Assembly: GCF_003173335.1 (NCBI RefSeq)
Contig: NZ_QGMZ01000012.1
Location: 16,488-80,487, forward strand
Source of the DNA: Methanospirillum stamsii
Lineage (GTDB): Archaea > Halobacteriota > Methanomicrobia > Methanomicrobiales > Methanospirillaceae
Length of the DNA stretch: 64,000 nt
Direction: 5' to 3'
Shown here: one piece after another, positions 18,348 through 28,310 of the stretch
How positions within the stretch are numbered: position 1 is the stretch's first letter
How the letters are laid out: every line of letters starts with the position of its first letter
Position numbers and translations under genes: made by a program
The notes under the pieces: model-generated
Databases searched by the model: none
Seen by the model: only the letters and a program-made list of their open reading frames with translations
Told to the model about the DNA's origin: nothing

Positions 18348-18767
18348 ATGAATTATCTTGATGAAATTCGTGGAAGAGGACAGGAGGCCAATCCATTTTT
18401 CTGTCTTATGGGGATAAAACCGATAGAATTTGGAGAGGGAAAGGCACGGCTTGCCATGGATGTCCGCGATGACATGAAAAACGGAGAAGGGTGGCTCCAG
18501 GGCGGAATATTCACCGCCATCGGGGATGAAGCAATCGCTCTTGCCATTTACACATTACTTTCCGAGGGAGAGACCATCGCGACCGTGTCATGTACGACAA
18601 ATTTTATCAGGGGGATTCAGAACGGAACCATCCACGCAGATGGGATAGTTATCAGAAAAGGCAGACAGATGATCTATGCGGAAGCTTCAATAACCAATGC
18701 GAAGGATGAAAGTCTCCTCGCAAGGTGCTATGCATCTTTTATAGTACGGACCTCCCCGGGCACATAA
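18348..18767 (+). CDS. PaaI-type hotdog-fold thioesterase
   Basis: 139 residues. The pattern of PaaI/YdiI thioesterases is visible: NPFFCLMGIKPIEFGEGKA, then NGEGWLQGGIFTAIGDEAIA (the usual N-x-x-G-x-x-H-G-G block with Leu-Gln-Gly-Gly here) and TVSCTTNFIRGI. Such enzymes cleave acyl-CoA thioesters. The common His of the HGG motif is replaced by Gln (LQGG), so the mechanism may rely on the conserved acidic residue (Asp in GDEA). Substrate unknown. It lies 49 bp upstream of pyrG and may share its transcript. Confidence 0.8.
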   Translation: MNYLDEIRGRGQEANPFFCLMGIKPIEFGEGKARLAMDVRDDMKNGEGWLQGGIFTAIGDEAIALAIYTLLSEGETIATVSCTTNFIRGIQNGTIHADGIVIRKGRQMIYAEASITNAKDESLLARCYASFIVRTSPGT

Positions 18768-18816
18768 TAGAAGTGGTATTACAATCAACATTTGAGCAGG
18801 TTTTGGGAGGAGCATA

Positions 18817-20400
18817 GTGAAGTATATATTTGTTACCGGGGGTGTGATGAGCGGGCTTGGAAAAGGTATTACCGCTGCATCCATCGGACGTTTACTAAAA
18901 AACCGGGGATATCAGGTTACAGCGGTGAAAATTGACCCGTACCTGAATATTGATGCAGGAACAATGAACCCGGCCCAGCATGGAGAAGTATTTGTCCTCC
19001 ATGATGGAGGAGAAGTGGATCTTGACCTTGGTAACTATGAACGGTTCCTGGACATAGAACTCAACTCTTCCCATAATATCACAACAGGCAAAGTGTATCG
19101 GCTTGTCATCAACAAGGAACGGAAAGGTGACTTTTTAGGTCAGACAGTCCAGATTATCCCGCATATCACCGACCAGATTAAGGAATGCATCAGGTCGGCA
19201 GCAGAAGAACCGGTCTTTAATGGAAAACCAGCGGATATCTGTATTGTTGAAGTTGGTGGAACCGTCGGAGATATAGAGAGTATGCCATTTCTCGAAGCAG
19301 TCAGGCAGATGAGAAGTGAACTTGTGATATCGGACCGGGCCCTTGTTCATGTTACCCTGATGCCTTCGGATTCAATGGGTGATCTCAAGACAAAACCCAC
19401 CCAGCACTCCGTAAAAGCACTTCGTGAACTTGGTCTCTTCACGGATATCATCGTCGGCAGAAGTGAACGGCCATTAAATACTCATACCAAGAAAAAACTT
19501 GCTTCTCTTTGTGATATTCCACAAAACGGAATAATTAGTGCAGCCACCCTGTCTGATATTTATCAGTGTCCGATGGAACTTGAGAAGGAAGGGCTTGCTA
19601 CCGTGCTTTGCCAGCTGCTCCAGCTCGTAAATGAAGTGGCTGACCGTGAATGGTACCGGGTGGTTACAAGGGAATATACTCACCGGATTACCGTTGGAAT
19701 AGTAAGTAAATATGGAAAGGAAGATGTTTATCTCTCCATTAAAGAAGCACTCAAACACGCAGGAAGGGCACTTTCAACCGAAGTCTCAATCAGGTGGATG
19801 GATGCAGAGCGGGTAGACGCTGCTGATCTTCGGGAATGTGATGGAATACTTATCCCAGGCGGATTTGGAATCAGGGGAATTGAAGGAAAAATCAGTGCAA
19901 TACAACTCTGTCGTGAAGAAAAGATTCCACTTCTGGGGCTCTGTCTTGGATTCCAGTTATCAGTTGTAGAGTTCACACGACATGTCCTTGGAATCGCCGA
20001 TGCCTGCAGCAGCGAATGTGGAGATGGAACTGCGGTTATTACCATACTGCCAGAGCAGGAAGGTGTCGAAAACCTTGGTGGCACCATGAGACTTGGTGAC
20101 TGGCAGGTCACAATAAAGCCAGGAACCCGTGCCTTTGAACTCTATAAAAAACCTGAAATAACCGAAAGGCACCGACACCGGTATGAGGTTGATCCTTCAT
20201 TTATCAGCCAGCTTGAAGAGGCAGGTCTGGTTTTTTCAGGAACAAATAAGAACAGAATGGAAATAGCAGAGATAGTGGATCACCCGTTCTTCTTTGCAAC
20301 ACAGTTTCATCCGGAGTTCAGGTCACGGCCAACCCGTCCGTCTCCACCATTCCTCGGATTTGTTGAGGCATGTATGAAAAACAGAGGGAAGGGAGAATAA
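18817..20400 (+). CDS. pyrG: CTP synthase
   Basis: Makes CTP from UTP, ATP and glutamine. 527 residues from a GTG start with a strong GGGAGGAG ribosome site eight bases upstream. The N-terminal amidoligase begins [20 protein letters not shown] (P-loop) and has [15 protein letters not shown]; the C-terminal class I glutaminase has the nucleophile Cys in [10 protein letters not shown] and the His-Glu pair in [10 protein letters not shown]. Full-length and intact. The stop codon shares its last base with the start of guaAb. Confidence 0.97.
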   Translation: MKYIFVTGGVMSGLGKGITAASIGRLLKNRGYQVTAVKIDPYLNIDAGTMNPAQHGEVFVLHDGGEVDLDLGNYERFLDIELNSSHNITTGKVYRLVINKERKGDFLGQTVQIIPHITDQIKECIRSAAEEPVFNGKPADICIVEVGGTVGDIESMPFLEAVRQMRSELVISDRALVHVTLMPSDSMGDLKTKPTQHSVKALRELGLFTDIIVGRSERPLNTHTKKKLASLCDIPQNGIISAATLSDIYQCPMELEKEGLATVLCQLLQLVNEVADREWYRVVTREYTHRITVGIVSKYGKEDVYLSIKEALKHAGRALSTEVSIRWMDAERVDAADLRECDGILIPGGFGIRGIEGKISAIQLCREEKIPLLGLCLGFQLSVVEFTRHVLGIADACSSECGDGTAVITILPEQEGVENLGGTMRLGDWQVTIKPGTRAFELYKKPEITERHRHRYEVDPSFISQLEEAGLVFSGTNKNRMEIAEIVDHPFFFATQFHPEFRSRPTRPSPPFLGFVEACMKNRGKGE

Positions 20401-21317
20401 TGGTAAAAACAGAGAAATTTATTGCTGAAGCAATTCGCAGGATTCAGGCTGAATCCGGAGATGAGAAAGTAGTCATCGCATTATCAGGGGGAGTAGATAG
20501 TTCAGTATGTGCTGAGCTTGCCTCCCGCGCCATTGGTGACCGCCTTATCCCCATCTACGTGGATACAGGCCTTATGAGAAAAGGGGAAACTGCACGGATA
20601 TCAGAGATATTCGGCCACCTCGGATTAAAAGTGGTACATGCAGCAGACGAGTTTCTCGATGCCCTTGAGGGAGAAGAGGACCCGGAGAAGAAACGAAAGA
20701 TTGTAGGGGAACGATTCATTCGTGTCTTTGAACGGGAAGCTAAAGCAACCGGTGCAAAATATCTTCTCCAGGGAACAATTTACCCGGACTGTATTGAAAG
20801 TGAGGGAGGAATAAAAAGTCACCACAATGTCGGCGGTCTTCCCCTTTCGATGGAGTTTCAAAAGGTAATTGAACCACTCCGGGAACTCTATAAAGACGAA
20901 GTAAGGGAAGTTGCAGAGGCTCTGGATCTCCCAAAGGAGATTGCCCACCGGATGCCATTTCCCGGTCCGGGACTTTCGGTCAGGGTTGTCGGAAAGGTTA
21001 CCCGTGAATCCATTGAGGTAGTCAGAGAGGCAAATGCCATCATCGAGGATGTCCTCGTAGAGAAGTACCGGCCATGGCAATGTCTTGGTGCCCTTGTCGG
21101 ACGTGGGACAGGGGTGAAAGGGGATAACAGGCTTTTTGGCTGGATAGTATCAGTCCGGGCAGTAAACTCCCGTGACGGCATGACCGCAGATCCTATTGAG
21201 ATTGCATTTGCCGACCTTCAGGAGATAGAGTCCAGGATTACTTCCACTATACCCAGTGTTGCCCGGGTGGTATACGACATCACTCCCAAACCTCCTGCAA
21301 CGATAGAATACGAATAA
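20400..21317 (+). CDS. guaAB: GMP synthase, ATP pyrophosphatase subunit B
   Basis: 305 residues. Activates XMP with ATP and adds ammonia delivered by a separate glutaminase subunit to form GMP; archaea commonly split the enzyme. The PP-loop is [14 protein letters not shown] (Ser29-Gly-Gly-Val-Asp-Ser) and the dimerisation domain has [16 protein letters not shown] and the C-terminal [12 protein letters not shown] at 20400 (TAATG overlap with pyrG, ribosome site GGGAG) is chosen over an in-frame ATG at 20370 inside pyrG because it gives the usual N-terminus. The subunit A gene is not in the window. Confidence 0.96.
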   Translation: MVKTEKFIAEAIRRIQAESGDEKVVIALSGGVDSSVCAELASRAIGDRLIPIYVDTGLMRKGETARISEIFGHLGLKVVHAADEFLDALEGEEDPEKKRKIVGERFIRVFEREAKATGAKYLLQGTIYPDCIESEGGIKSHHNVGGLPLSMEFQKVIEPLRELYKDEVREVAEALDLPKEIAHRMPFPGPGLSVRVVGKVTRESIEVVREANAIIEDVLVEKYRPWQCLGALVGRGTGVKGDNRLFGWIVSVRAVNSRDGMTADPIEIAFADLQEIESRITSTIPSVARVVYDITPKPPATIEYE

Positions 21318-21337
21318 ACAAAATTTGAGTTGATATT

Positions 21338-22477
21338 GTGAATTACGAAAAAGATTATCGCGAACTTGATTCATCATACTACATGCCCGCTTTCGGCCGG
21401 GACATGATGCTGGTCAAAGGATCAGGATCTACTGTTACGGATGCGGATGGAAAAACATACCTGGACTTTGTTGCAGGAATTGCTGTGTGCAGCACCGGAC
21501 ACTGTCACCCGAAGGTAGTAAAAGCCATACAGGATCAGGCAGCAGAACTCATCCACTGCTCAAACCTGTATTATGTTCCTCACCAGGCAACACTGGCAAA
21601 ACGTCTTGTTGAGTATAGCGGACTTAAAAAGGCCTTTTTTTCTAACTCCGGCGCAGAAGCAAATGAGGGTGCAATCAAACTGGCCCGGGTCCGGACAGGA
21701 AAAACTGAGTTTGTCGCCTGTGAAGACGGGTTTCATGGCCGTACCATGGCATCCCTCTCATGTACCCACAAACCCGCAATCAGGGAACCATTTCTTCCCT
21801 TAAACCCCCGGTGTTCTTTCGTTCCGTATGGAGATGCAGAGGCCATCAAAAAGGCAATAACAAAGGACACCGCAGGAGTCATTGTAGAACCAATCCAGGG
21901 AGAAGCAGGGGTTATCATTCCTCCGAAGGGGTACCTTAAAGAGATCCGTGAGATCTGTGACGAAAAAGATGTCCTCATGATCCTTGATGAGGTTCAGACA
22001 GGAATGGGGCGAACAGGGAAATGGTTTGCATACCAGCACGAAGGTATTCTGCCTGATATTGTAAGCATTGCAAAAGGAATTGCAAGTGGTTTTCCGATGG
22101 GAGCTATCGTAGCACGTGAGGGCCTTGAATTTTCCCGGTCAGAACATGGAAGCACCTTTGCCGGAGGGCCCATCGCCTGTGCGGCAGCAATCGCCACTCT
22201 GGATGTCATTGATGAAATCCTGCCCACCATTTCACGAAAAGGAGAACATCTGAAGCGCTTACTTTCAGCATACAACCCGCGGTCAATGGGCCTGATGACA
22301 GGAATAACTCTCGGGGATGCATGTCCGGCAGTCCAACAGTACTGCAAAGAGCAGGGAGTTCTGGTGAACTGTGCTGCTCATGGAAATCTCCGGCTTATCC
22401 CTCCCCTGGTAATTCGTGAAGAGGAGATAGAGAAGGGATGCGGAGTCATTGATGCAGCAATCAAAACAGCCTGCTAA
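21338..22477 (+). CDS. argD: Acetylornithine aminotransferase (class III PLP enzyme)
   Basis: 379 residues from a GTG start. Converts N-acetylglutamate semialdehyde to N-acetylornithine using glutamate. Motifs: FSNSGAEANEGAIKLAR binds PLP phosphate, LDEVQTGMGRTGKWFAY carries the PLP-contacting Asp, and SIAKGIASGFPMGA contains the Schiff-base lysine. With argC, argJ and argB at 2.4-6.0 kb, this completes the acetylated part of arginine synthesis, but in a separate operon with nucleotide and histidine genes. A lysine-pathway role (LysJ) cannot be excluded by motif. Confidence 0.93.
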   Translation: MNYEKDYRELDSSYYMPAFGRDMMLVKGSGSTVTDADGKTYLDFVAGIAVCSTGHCHPKVVKAIQDQAAELIHCSNLYYVPHQATLAKRLVEYSGLKKAFFSNSGAEANEGAIKLARVRTGKTEFVACEDGFHGRTMASLSCTHKPAIREPFLPLNPRCSFVPYGDAEAIKKAITKDTAGVIVEPIQGEAGVIIPPKGYLKEIREICDEKDVLMILDEVQTGMGRTGKWFAYQHEGILPDIVSIAKGIASGFPMGAIVAREGLEFSRSEHGSTFAGGPIACAAAIATLDVIDEILPTISRKGEHLKRLLSAYNPRSMGLMTGITLGDACPAVQQYCKEQGVLVNCAAHGNLRLIPPLVIREEEIEKGCGVIDAAIKTAC

Positions 22478-23528
22478 ATTAATCCGGGACATGTACCGCC
22501 AGGGTACATCCTATGTTTTTGCCAAAAAACCAGGGGATATTGCAAAGGAATACGGGTTTGAAAAAGTTGCCAGACTTGCAAGTAATGAAAACCCCTTTGG
22601 CCCTTCGAAAAAAGCATTAGAAGAGGCTGCATCAGCCCTTTCATCAATGCACCAGTACCCAGACACTGTCCATGCATCACTTATCAGGGCTCTCAAAGAC
22701 TATCACGGTGACTTTGATTTTGTTACCGGAGTCGGAATGGACGGGGTGATAGAAACCTGTATCAGAGTACTGATAAACCCGGGAGATATTGTTGCAATAT
22801 CCACCCCGACATTCTCATTTTATGGGCTGGCTGCAGCGGCGCAGGGAGCAGAAATCAGAAATATACCCCGCTCAGATGATTTCACAGTGGACATACAGGG
22901 ATTTATCGCCGGAGCAAGGGATGCAAAGATCTCATTTCTTTGTTCACCGAATAATCCGTCAGGAACCGTAACTTCAGCCGGAGATATTGAAATAATCCTT
23001 CAGAATATAACCGGGATGCTCTTTCTTGACAACGCCTATGTTGAATTTTCAGACGAAGAATACAGATACTTGTTAAAAAAATATGATAACCTTCTCATCG
23101 GCAGAACCATGTCAAAAGTGTTCGGTCTTGCAGGCTGCAGGGTTGGTTATGCGTTTGTTCCGGACTGGTTTAAACCGGTATATGATAAAGCAGCAACCCC
23201 TTTTACCCTTAATACCATTTCAGCAGCGGCTGCAACCGGCGCCCTTCATGACCAGGAATATATTATAAAAACGATTCAATATACCCGGGATTGGCGTGAA
23301 AAAGTGATGAGAGAATCCCCTAAACCGGTATTTCCAAGCGGCGCAAATTTTCTGATGATAGATACTGCCCCTCTGACCGGAGACCAGGCATCAGAGTTTT
23401 TCGCAAAGAACGGAGTTCTTGTCCGTTCATGTAAAAGTTTTCCCGGACTTTCAGATCATTATATCAGGGTTTGTGCCGGAGAAGAATGGGAGAATTCACG
23501 CTTCCTTGAGGTACTCCGCGCATTATGA
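22452..23528 (+). CDS. hisC: Histidinol-phosphate aminotransferase
   Basis: 358 residues from ATG at 22452, which overlaps the end of argD by 26 bp; a TTG three bases earlier is possible. Class I/II PLP enzyme of histidine synthesis. The N-terminal substrate loop VARLASNENPFGPS, CSPNNPSGTVTSA, FLDNAYVEF and the Schiff-base lysine block GRTMSKVFGLAGCRVGY are all present. The C-terminal Arg that holds the substrate carboxylate or phosphate is in HYIRVCAG. The ATGA stop/start overlap with the kinase gene shows tight coupling. Confidence 0.94.
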   Translation: MQQSKQPAKLIRDMYRQGTSYVFAKKPGDIAKEYGFEKVARLASNENPFGPSKKALEEAASALSSMHQYPDTVHASLIRALKDYHGDFDFVTGVGMDGVIETCIRVLINPGDIVAISTPTFSFYGLAAAAQGAEIRNIPRSDDFTVDIQGFIAGARDAKISFLCSPNNPSGTVTSAGDIEIILQNITGMLFLDNAYVEFSDEEYRYLLKKYDNLLIGRTMSKVFGLAGCRVGYAFVPDWFKPVYDKAATPFTLNTISAAAATGALHDQEYIIKTIQYTRDWREKVMRESPKPVFPSGANFLMIDTAPLTGDQASEFFAKNGVLVRSCKSFPGLSDHYIRVCAGEEWENSRFLEVLRAL

Positions 23529-24037
23529 TGATCGCCTTATCCGGAACTCCAGGTACCGGAAAAAGTTCTGTTGCTGATATGCTGCTTCAAAATGGGATCA
23601 CGGTAATCAGAGCCACTGAAACTGTTGATCCATATCGCCTGGGCGCTGATCCTGACCGGGATACCGATATCATCGATGATGAACAGTGGGCTAAAGAATT
23701 TCGTCCCATAGACGGGGTCGTGGAAGGACATCTCTCACATCTCCTTCGTGCGGATCGGATAATCATACTGAGATGCAGGCCTGATATTTTAAAAGAACGG
23801 CTAGAAAGGAGAGGATATTCTGAAGACAAAGTCAGAGAGAACGTCGAGGCAGAACTTCTTGACGTTATCCTTGCAGAAGCTGTCGATATCCATGGGCCTG
23901 AAAAGATCTATGAAATTGACACAACCAAAGACGATATGACATCTGTTACAAGAAAAGTTTTAGAAGTAATCACGGGAACCGCAACACCTGCATCAGGAAC
24001 CGTTGACTGGCTCATTGCCTGTGGAGATATGCTATGA
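23525..24037 (+). CDS. AK6/Fap7-type adenylate kinase
   Basis: 170 residues. P-loop GTPGTGKSS (residues 7-15) at the N-terminus, then the acidic DRDTDIIDDEQ segment, the VVEGHLSHLL block and the lid region RCRPDILKERLERRGYSEDK typical of the AK6 family. These proteins phosphorylate AMP or other NMPs and, in eukaryotes and some archaea, help mature the small ribosomal subunit. It overlaps the genes on both sides by 4 bp. Confidence 0.9.
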   Translation: MMIALSGTPGTGKSSVADMLLQNGITVIRATETVDPYRLGADPDRDTDIIDDEQWAKEFRPIDGVVEGHLSHLLRADRIIILRCRPDILKERLERRGYSEDKVRENVEAELLDVILAEAVDIHGPEKIYEIDTTKDDMTSVTRKVLEVITGTATPASGTVDWLIACGDML

Positions 24038-24627
24038 CGCTTGATTCTTATCGTGACCATGTAAAACCAATAATTGACCCGGTGGTGTCCGGATGTCTGC
24101 GGCTAGGAATAACTCCGGATACCTGTACTGTCCTCTCCCTCATTGCTGCTGCTGGAGCAGGGATTGGTTTTTATTTTTATGAAATCGGGATAGGGACGCT
24201 CTGTATTCTTCTCAATGCAATTTTTGATGCACTTGACGGATCCATCGCCCGGGCTATGTCAATACAAAGTCTCAGAGGTGATTTCCTTGACCACACCGTG
24301 GACAGGTATGCTGACATCTTCATGATCTGTGGAATATTCGCCGGACCGCTCTGTCCCTGGCAGATCGGAGTATTCGGCATGACCGGCGTCCTTATGGCAT
24401 CATACCTTGGGACACAAGCCCAGGCAGTCGGGATAGGAAGATTTTATGGAGGATTTCTCGGAAGGGCTGACCGGCTTATCCTGCTCATAGGTGCAGGAAT
24501 ACTGTCACTCATATCATCTATTCTGATACTTGGATTATCCCTTTTTGCATGGGTATTATTCATTTTTGGAGTATTTGGACACATTACCGCCGCACAGCGG
24601 TTTATGCATGTCTGGAAACAACTCTGA
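24034..24627 (+). CDS. CDP-alcohol phosphatidyltransferase-family membrane enzyme
   Basis: 197 residues with about six membrane helices. It has the complete family signature: DALDGSIAR (Asp65, Asp68, Gly69, Ala72, Arg73), Gly82, Asp86 and Asp90, the residues that bind two metal ions and the CDP headgroup. In archaea these enzymes join CDP-archaeol with a polar alcohol such as inositol phosphate, glycerol phosphate or serine. The length and lack of extra domains fit archaetidylinositol-phosphate synthase, but the acceptor is not proven. Last gene of the pyrG operon. Confidence 0.9.
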   Translation: MTLDSYRDHVKPIIDPVVSGCLRLGITPDTCTVLSLIAAAGAGIGFYFYEIGIGTLCILLNAIFDALDGSIARAMSIQSLRGDFLDHTVDRYADIFMICGIFAGPLCPWQIGVFGMTGVLMASYLGTQAQAVGIGRFYGGFLGRADRLILLIGAGILSLISSILILGLSLFAWVLFIFGVFGHITAAQRFMHVWKQL

Positions 24628-24643
24628 ACCCTAAAAGGGTTTT
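24627..24643. terminator. Short hairpin between convergent genes
   Basis: AACCC at 24627-24631 and GGGTT at 24637-24641 form a five-pair stem with loop TAAAA, flanked by T on one side and A/T on the other. It sits exactly in the 15 bp gap between the convergent phosphatidyltransferase and PKD protein genes and could stop transcription from either side. Confidence 0.4.
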
Positions 24644-27225
24644 CATAATTTCTTTCCAATCATCTGCACACTGGCATTCATAAAGAGCCAGTACCCCTTC
24701 GTCGGATCCATTTCTGATCCAACGCTATCAACTCCTTTTGTCACCGGTGCCAGATACCGCTGTTTTACTGCATCATACCCGATTGCATAACTCCAGAATT
24801 CTTCAACTGATCGGAATGCTTCATCCGCTGAAACGGTCATTACATCAGCGAAACTGACCAGGTTCCATCCGGTATCCAGAGTCCGGGTAAGGTTTTGCTG
24901 AGGACCTTCCTGAGAGATTACAAGTGGCACGGTGACCATTTCAGGGACATACATGAAAAATGCAGAAAGGGGTGAGAGAGGATAATCCCTGCCCACCCGG
25001 GCCCATGATCCCGACGTGCTGTTCCAGGTAAAAACCGAATGCCCGGCGGTATTCACACCAGACAGGATTTCCATGATATCATATCCCTGTTCAAGGGTAA
25101 CCGGAACTGATACGAGATTCCACCCGGGAATCAGAGTCATATTCAGATAATTCGGGGATACCGCAACAACATATGCCGGCTTTTTGATATCTTCGCATCC
25201 GGTATCAGACTCACAGGCATGAAGGGAAGGAGAATAGATACCAGCCGTATCATAACAGTGGAAAGGGTTTCGCTCGACCGTCTTCTGACCATCACCGAAA
25301 TCAAGTTCAGACTGCTGCATGTTTCCGGTTAGTTTATAGGAAGTATAAAGAGGGGCAACTCCCCGTACTGGAAGTCCTGAGAAATCGTACGAAATATCTT
25401 CTTGTTTTAAAACTTCAATAACCTGTGACTTTGTACCCCGACAGTCCCCGGCCCCCCAGACCGTAAAGGTCACATTGTACTCACCAGGTTCGTCAAAACG
25501 ATGATCTACGATTTTTTCCGTATCAGTAACCGTATCACCAAAATTCCAGTACCGTTTCTCGGTATAATCAAGAGTGGTATCAGTGAAATGAACCGTAAGT
25601 GGTGCATATCCGCTTGGAGGGTAAGCAGTGAATGATGGTTTTGGGACAGCATGAGCGGTGATATAATTCTCTTTCACCACCTCTTCAGTCTGGTTTGTAA
25701 AAACATCTGTCAAAGTAACCGTATAAGGCCCCGGGAACTGGTAACAGTGGAACGGATTCTTGTCTTCACTGGTATCCCCGTCACCAAACTCCCATAACCT
25801 TGAGAGAGGGATTTCAGGAGACTGTTCATTGAACTGTACACAGTGAGGTGCACACCCTGAAAGTGGTGTTGCAGTAAAATCAAGTTTTTTCTTCGGTTTT
25901 ACCGTTATTTCCTTAACCGTTATAGCATTACATCCGCATACCCCGTTCACCACAAGCGAAACCTGGTATGTGCCTTCTGAACTGTATGTATGTTTTACCG
26001 CAGCACCTTCCGCTCCACTTCCATCACCAAAAACCCAGCTGTATTTCAGACCTTCCGGAGCGTCCGTGGAAAATGAATACTCATTCGGTGTACTGCCTGC
26101 TGCAACCAGGATTCTGGGCTGATGCACCATGACAGGAGAGGGATATTCAATGGTGTCACAAAAATCGTTTGAACAGTAGGTAAGAGAAGGAAAATACGTC
26201 CCACTGGTCCCAAAACAATGGGTAGCGGATGCACCGGTTCCCGTACTATTATCTCCAAAATTAAACGTCCATGACTGTGTGGGATTTGTAATACCATACG
26301 TAACACAGAGCGGAGCGATGCCTTCAAGAGGAGTTACTGAAAATTCAGGGATTATTTTCGGAGTATATACAAGATACCTGTTCTTTGTTATAGTATAAGG
26401 AGCCCCGTCCCGGGTATATGTCATGGAGACGGTATATGCTCCGGAATCCGCATAACAATGGACCGGACTCTCTTCGTATGATTCTCCCCCGTCACCAAAA
26501 TCCCATTTAAAATCGTCTGCTTCTCCCGTCACTACGAACCTTGTACATACCGGAGCAGTTCCATTCGTCCTTTCAGCAATGAAATCAATATCATTCCCCT
26601 GCTCAACTTCAATATAGTTGAATTTTGATATCTTGTCACATGAACCAGCAAGGCAATAGGTAAGGGTGGGACTATAGTTACCAGGGTAGACAAACTGGTG
26701 ACGAGGGTTCATTTCAGTGACATCATCACTCCCGTCTCCAAAATGCCATATAATATTTGTCGGATTACCGGTAATGGAAAACTGTGTTGTCAGAGGTGCT
26801 GAACCATTGGTAGGACTGGCACTAAAATCCACAAATAATTCAGGATCAAGCACTTTTATGCAGTCAGGCTTGGATACTTCTCCGGCTATTGTTCCATAAT
26901 AATATTTGAGTTTTACCCAGTAGATTCCTTTCTGACGGTAACAATGAACTGGATTCATAACATTTGATGTTGCCCCGTCACCAAAATCCCAAGAATATTC
27001 ACCTTTTGGTCCGGAGACGGTGAATTGTACACAAAGGGGAGGATATCCTTCAAAAGGAGATGCAGTAAAGTCAACGACCCATTCTGCAGAGAGGTTGGTG
27101 GTATTATTCGTAAGATTTGTTTCATCCTCATCTGATTCTGCCAGACAGACAGATGAAACGCTAAATAGAGCCAGCATGAACAATACGATAATTCCAATAA
27201 GAACATGACCGCTTCTCTGCATCAC
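24643..27225 (-). CDS. Secreted protein with eight PKD-type repeats
   Basis: 860 residues with an N-terminal signal sequence (HVLIGIIVLFMLALFSVSSV). Eight successive PKD-type beta-sandwich repeats follow (from about residue 50 to 675), each with a WxFGDG core, e.g. YSWDFGDGAT and LWEFGDGDTS. Repeats 1, 3, 4 and 6 carry a Cys in the early strand (PLCVQF, PVCTRF, PLCVTY, PHCVQF) and another in the HCY/HCF motif after the core, which suggests a disulfide in each; repeats 2 and 7 lack both. The C-terminal 170 residues contain two GWNLVS-type segments (IPGWNLVSVPV and DTGWNLVSFAD), a domain seen in other archaeal surface proteins. No C-terminal membrane anchor. Probably an adhesive or structural cell-surface protein. 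Confidence 0.88.
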   Translation of the reverse strand: MMQRSGHVLIGIIVLFMLALFSVSSVCLAESDEDETNLTNNTTNLSAEWVVDFTASPFEGYPPLCVQFTVSGPKGEYSWDFGDGATSNVMNPVHCYRQKGIYWVKLKYYYGTIAGEVSKPDCIKVLDPELFVDFSASPTNGSAPLTTQFSITGNPTNIIWHFGDGSDDVTEMNPRHQFVYPGNYSPTLTYCLAGSCDKISKFNYIEVEQGNDIDFIAERTNGTAPVCTRFVVTGEADDFKWDFGDGGESYEESPVHCYADSGAYTVSMTYTRDGAPYTITKNRYLVYTPKIIPEFSVTPLEGIAPLCVTYGITNPTQSWTFNFGDNSTGTGASATHCFGTSGTYFPSLTYCSNDFCDTIEYPSPVMVHQPRILVAAGSTPNEYSFSTDAPEGLKYSWVFGDGSGAEGAAVKHTYSSEGTYQVSLVVNGVCGCNAITVKEITVKPKKKLDFTATPLSGCAPHCVQFNEQSPEIPLSRLWEFGDGDTSEDKNPFHCYQFPGPYTVTLTDVFTNQTEEVVKENYITAHAVPKPSFTAYPPSGYAPLTVHFTDTTLDYTEKRYWNFGDTVTDTEKIVDHRFDEPGEYNVTFTVWGAGDCRGTKSQVIEVLKQEDISYDFSGLPVRGVAPLYTSYKLTGNMQQSELDFGDGQKTVERNPFHCYDTAGIYSPSLHACESDTGCEDIKKPAYVVAVSPNYLNMTLIPGWNLVSVPVTLEQGYDIMEILSGVNTAGHSVFTWNSTSGSWARVGRDYPLSPLSAFFMYVPEMVTVPLVISQEGPQQNLTRTLDTGWNLVSFADVMTVSADEAFRSVEEFWSYAIGYDAVKQRYLAPVTKGVDSVGSEMDPTKGYWLFMNASVQMIGKKL

Positions 27226-27301
27226 ACAAAAACTCCTGTAAACGAGTTATAATCAGGTACCGTATGGTGATTAAACTATAAAATAAGTCATGAAAAAGAG
27301 G

Positions 27302-28303
27302 TTAAAACCAGCTCTCCAGAGTTTTCTGTTTCTCCTTTTTCGCAATTTTGTCAAGAACCGGGTTTACCCGGTCTGGAGAAAAGCTGTATTCATCACAAAG
27401 AAAGGAGAAAACTCCATCCCTGTCAACCGGAGAAGTTTCCAGATTATACGAATCAGTTACTGGTGGTTTCTGAAAAAACAGGCGAACAGGTTCAGGGTCA
27501 AACCCTGGTGATTTATCCCGGATAATACCATCAAACTCTCCATTCTTTACCTTTTTTAGTCCGGTTTTTGCCCCGATACCTTTTATACCCGGATTAAAAT
27601 CAGTTCCGGTGAGGATTGCAATATCCACCAGATCTTCTCTGCTGATCTCAAGGGTTTGCAGAACATCGGATAGAGTAATCCGTTCAGGCTGGATTGTTAC
27701 CTGTCTTCCATGGATACGGCGTTTTCCGGAGATGGTGAGATTCCGGACCAGTACCGGGGTTCCAAAAAGGAGCGTGTCATAATCCTGTGAAATAACATAA
27801 TCCACATCACCCTTACGTGCCATGTATGCAGCCTGTGCTTCTCCTTCTGAAGGGGCATTCACAACCGGAAGTCCCATGAACTGAAGCAGAGTCCTTGCAG
27901 AAGAGATGATATGCTCATCGACAACTGAACTGGACATGGCGTACCTGAATGCTCCGGTAAGGTCTCCTTTTCTCTTTGCTTCATCCCACTTCTCTTTTGA
28001 CTCATCGCGGATATCTCTTCTATCCTGTATTGTGGAACTTTTCATCTCCGGTGGTTTTCCATCAAACACAAAGACCGGACGTATTCCCTGCTGCAAAAAA
28101 TTTGCGGTACGAAAGAAGAGACCAGAGAGGTGAGATGTGACTCTTCCTTCATCATCCATGAGAGGAGTCCCATCAGGTTGTCTGATGATGGAAAGAAACT
28201 GGTATAGCGCGTTGAATGTATCAACCGCTGCTACTCCGGTCAGTTCATCCTGACCTGCCGGATGTTTAAATTCAGTGAGAATATCTTTTAGTGCAACACC
28301 CAT
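27302..28303 (-). CDS. fen: Flap endonuclease FEN-1
   Basis: 333 residues. Removes 5' flaps during Okazaki-fragment maturation and repair. N-terminal nuclease block with [11 protein letters not shown] and [12 protein letters not shown], and internal block [13 protein letters not shown] with the metal-binding acids, then [10 protein letters not shown] and the helix-hairpin-helix [20 protein letters not shown]. The C-terminus QKTLESWF matches the PCNA-interacting QxxLxxWF box exactly. The initiator Met is followed by Gly (MGVALKDIL), as usual for FEN-1, where the N-terminal region sits near the active site. It follows a small membrane protein gene by 7 bp. Confidence 0.96.
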   Translation of the reverse strand: MGVALKDILTEFKHPAGQDELTGVAAVDTFNALYQFLSIIRQPDGTPLMDDEGRVTSHLSGLFFRTANFLQQGIRPVFVFDGKPPEMKSSTIQDRRDIRDESKEKWDEAKRKGDLTGAFRYAMSSSVVDEHIISSARTLLQFMGLPVVNAPSEGEAQAAYMARKGDVDYVISQDYDTLLFGTPVLVRNLTISGKRRIHGRQVTIQPERITLSDVLQTLEISREDLVDIAILTGTDFNPGIKGIGAKTGLKKVKNGEFDGIIRDKSPGFDPEPVRLFFQKPPVTDSYNLETSPVDRDGVFSFLCDEYSFSPDRVNPVLDKIAKKEKQKTLESWF

Positions 28304-28310
28304 GGTAAGC

